In this document: positions 33,058 through 33,363 of the stretch, in pieces
How the letters are laid out: every line of letters begins with the position of its first letter
Position numbering within the stretch: position 1 is the stretch's first letter
Source of the DNA: Flavobacteriales bacterium
Lineage (GTDB): Bacteria; Bacteroidota; Bacteroidia; Flavobacteriales_F; PHOS-HE28
DNA: 33,363 bases
Assembly: GCA_017987115.1 (NCBI GenBank)
Contig: JAGNUG010000033.1
Location: 1 to 33,363, forward strand
Direction of reading: 5' to 3'
The notes under the pieces: generated by a model
Told to the model about the DNA's origin: nothing
Databases searched by the model: none
Seen by the model: only the letters and a program-made list of their open reading frames with translations
Position numbers and translations under genes: made by a program

Positions 33058-33363
33058 ATGTCCCGATCAGTACTGACCATTTTATTCTTATTCATTTCAC
33101 AGTTATATGGTCAAAACCCATTGGATTCCCTTTGGCGCGCATACCAAATACAAAAGGGCACGCACGAGCAATTGCTAACAATGCATGAGATCATCTATGA
33201 AATGCGCTCGAAAGACCAGGATAGCAGTTTGGTGCTTTCGCATCAATTGGTAGCCAAGGCCAAAGCGCAACGGGATACACTTATGATCGGTCTGGGATAC
33301 CGTGATGTGGGCATTGCCCATTTGATGATGCGTTCCAGTGGTCCCGCACTGATAGCCTTGGAT
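33058..33363 (+). CDS. Start of a secreted or membrane TPR-like protein, cut by the right edge
   Basis: An open frame of 102 codons runs from an ATG at 33058 to the end of the window without a stop. It begins with a signal-like stretch (MSRSVLTILFLFISQLYGQ), followed by helical sequence with repeated Ala/Leu/Tyr spacing (DSSLVLSHQLVAKAKAQ, MIGLGYRDVGIAHLMM) that resembles tetratricopeptide repeats. In Bacteroidota such starts often belong to TPR sensor histidine kinases or LuxR-type/cyclase regulators, but the informative part is missing. A very weak -7 box (TAACTGTA) precedes it. Confidence 0.6.
   Translation, partial: MSRSVLTILFLFISQLYGQNPLDSLWRAYQIQKGTHEQLLTMHEIIYEMRSKDQDSSLVLSHQLVAKAKAQRDTLMIGLGYRDVGIAHLMMRSSGPALIALD

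Noticed and set aside
1-33363. tRNA genes, CRISPR arrays, insertion sequences or prophage
   Set aside because: No cloverleaf, regular spaced repeats, transposase or phage protein was visible on either strand.

Overview
The window looks like a chromosomal segment from a member of the Bacteroidota, probably an uncultured Flavobacteriales-type bacterium. The reasons are Bacteroidota-style promoters (TAnnTTTG boxes close to start codons, few Shine-Dalgarno sites), a secreted FN3/gingipain-like surface protein, a gliding-type FSPNGDGIN motif, a Tgt without its zinc cysteines, and gene neighbourhoods I associate with this phylum (DUF3822-rsmD-coaD, pyrE-SRPBCC, tgt-LptF/G). I could not run a taxonomic search.

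Region 1 (1-2123, minus) is the N-terminal 707 codons of a large secreted protein with FN3 domains, a caspase-like/C25-like domain that seems to lack the catalytic dyad, and a Cys/Asp-rich repeat tail. The gene runs off the left edge. A 398-base gap separates it from region 2.

Region 2 (2522-13850, plus) is the most interesting part: a compact hybrid PKS-NRPS biosynthetic cluster. The first megasynthase has the order A-PCP-KS-AT-ACP-aminotransferase. The second has C-A-PCP-TE and starts 12 bases later. A Sfp-type phosphopantetheinyl transferase that can activate the carrier proteins follows. All key catalytic residues I looked for are present. The logic predicts an alpha-amino acid, extended by one malonyl unit, whose beta-keto group is transaminated to a beta-amine. 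This unit is then joined to a second, Val-like amino acid and released by the thioesterase. The expected product is a very small 3,4-diamino-acyl dipeptide or its lactam. No tailoring, export or resistance gene is attached.

Region 3 (13814-25028) is mostly housekeeping: a RecD-like helicase (convergent with and overlapping the PPTase), a small membrane protein, DUF3822, rsmD, coaD, a thioredoxin-like secreted protein, a NUDIX hydrolase and pyrE diverging from one shared CATG, an SRPBCC protein, a small lipoprotein, an ABC exporter, rsmG and an ECF sigma factor. Region 4 (25019-33363) continues with a membrane glycosyltransferase in operon with the sigma factor, tgt, an LptF/LptG permease, a SMUG-like uracil-DNA glycosylase, a long-chain acyl-CoA ligase, a lipoprotein / DUF2490 / SCO set, and the start of a TPR-like secreted or sensor protein cut by the right edge.

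I saw no tRNA, rRNA, CRISPR array, insertion sequence or prophage gene.
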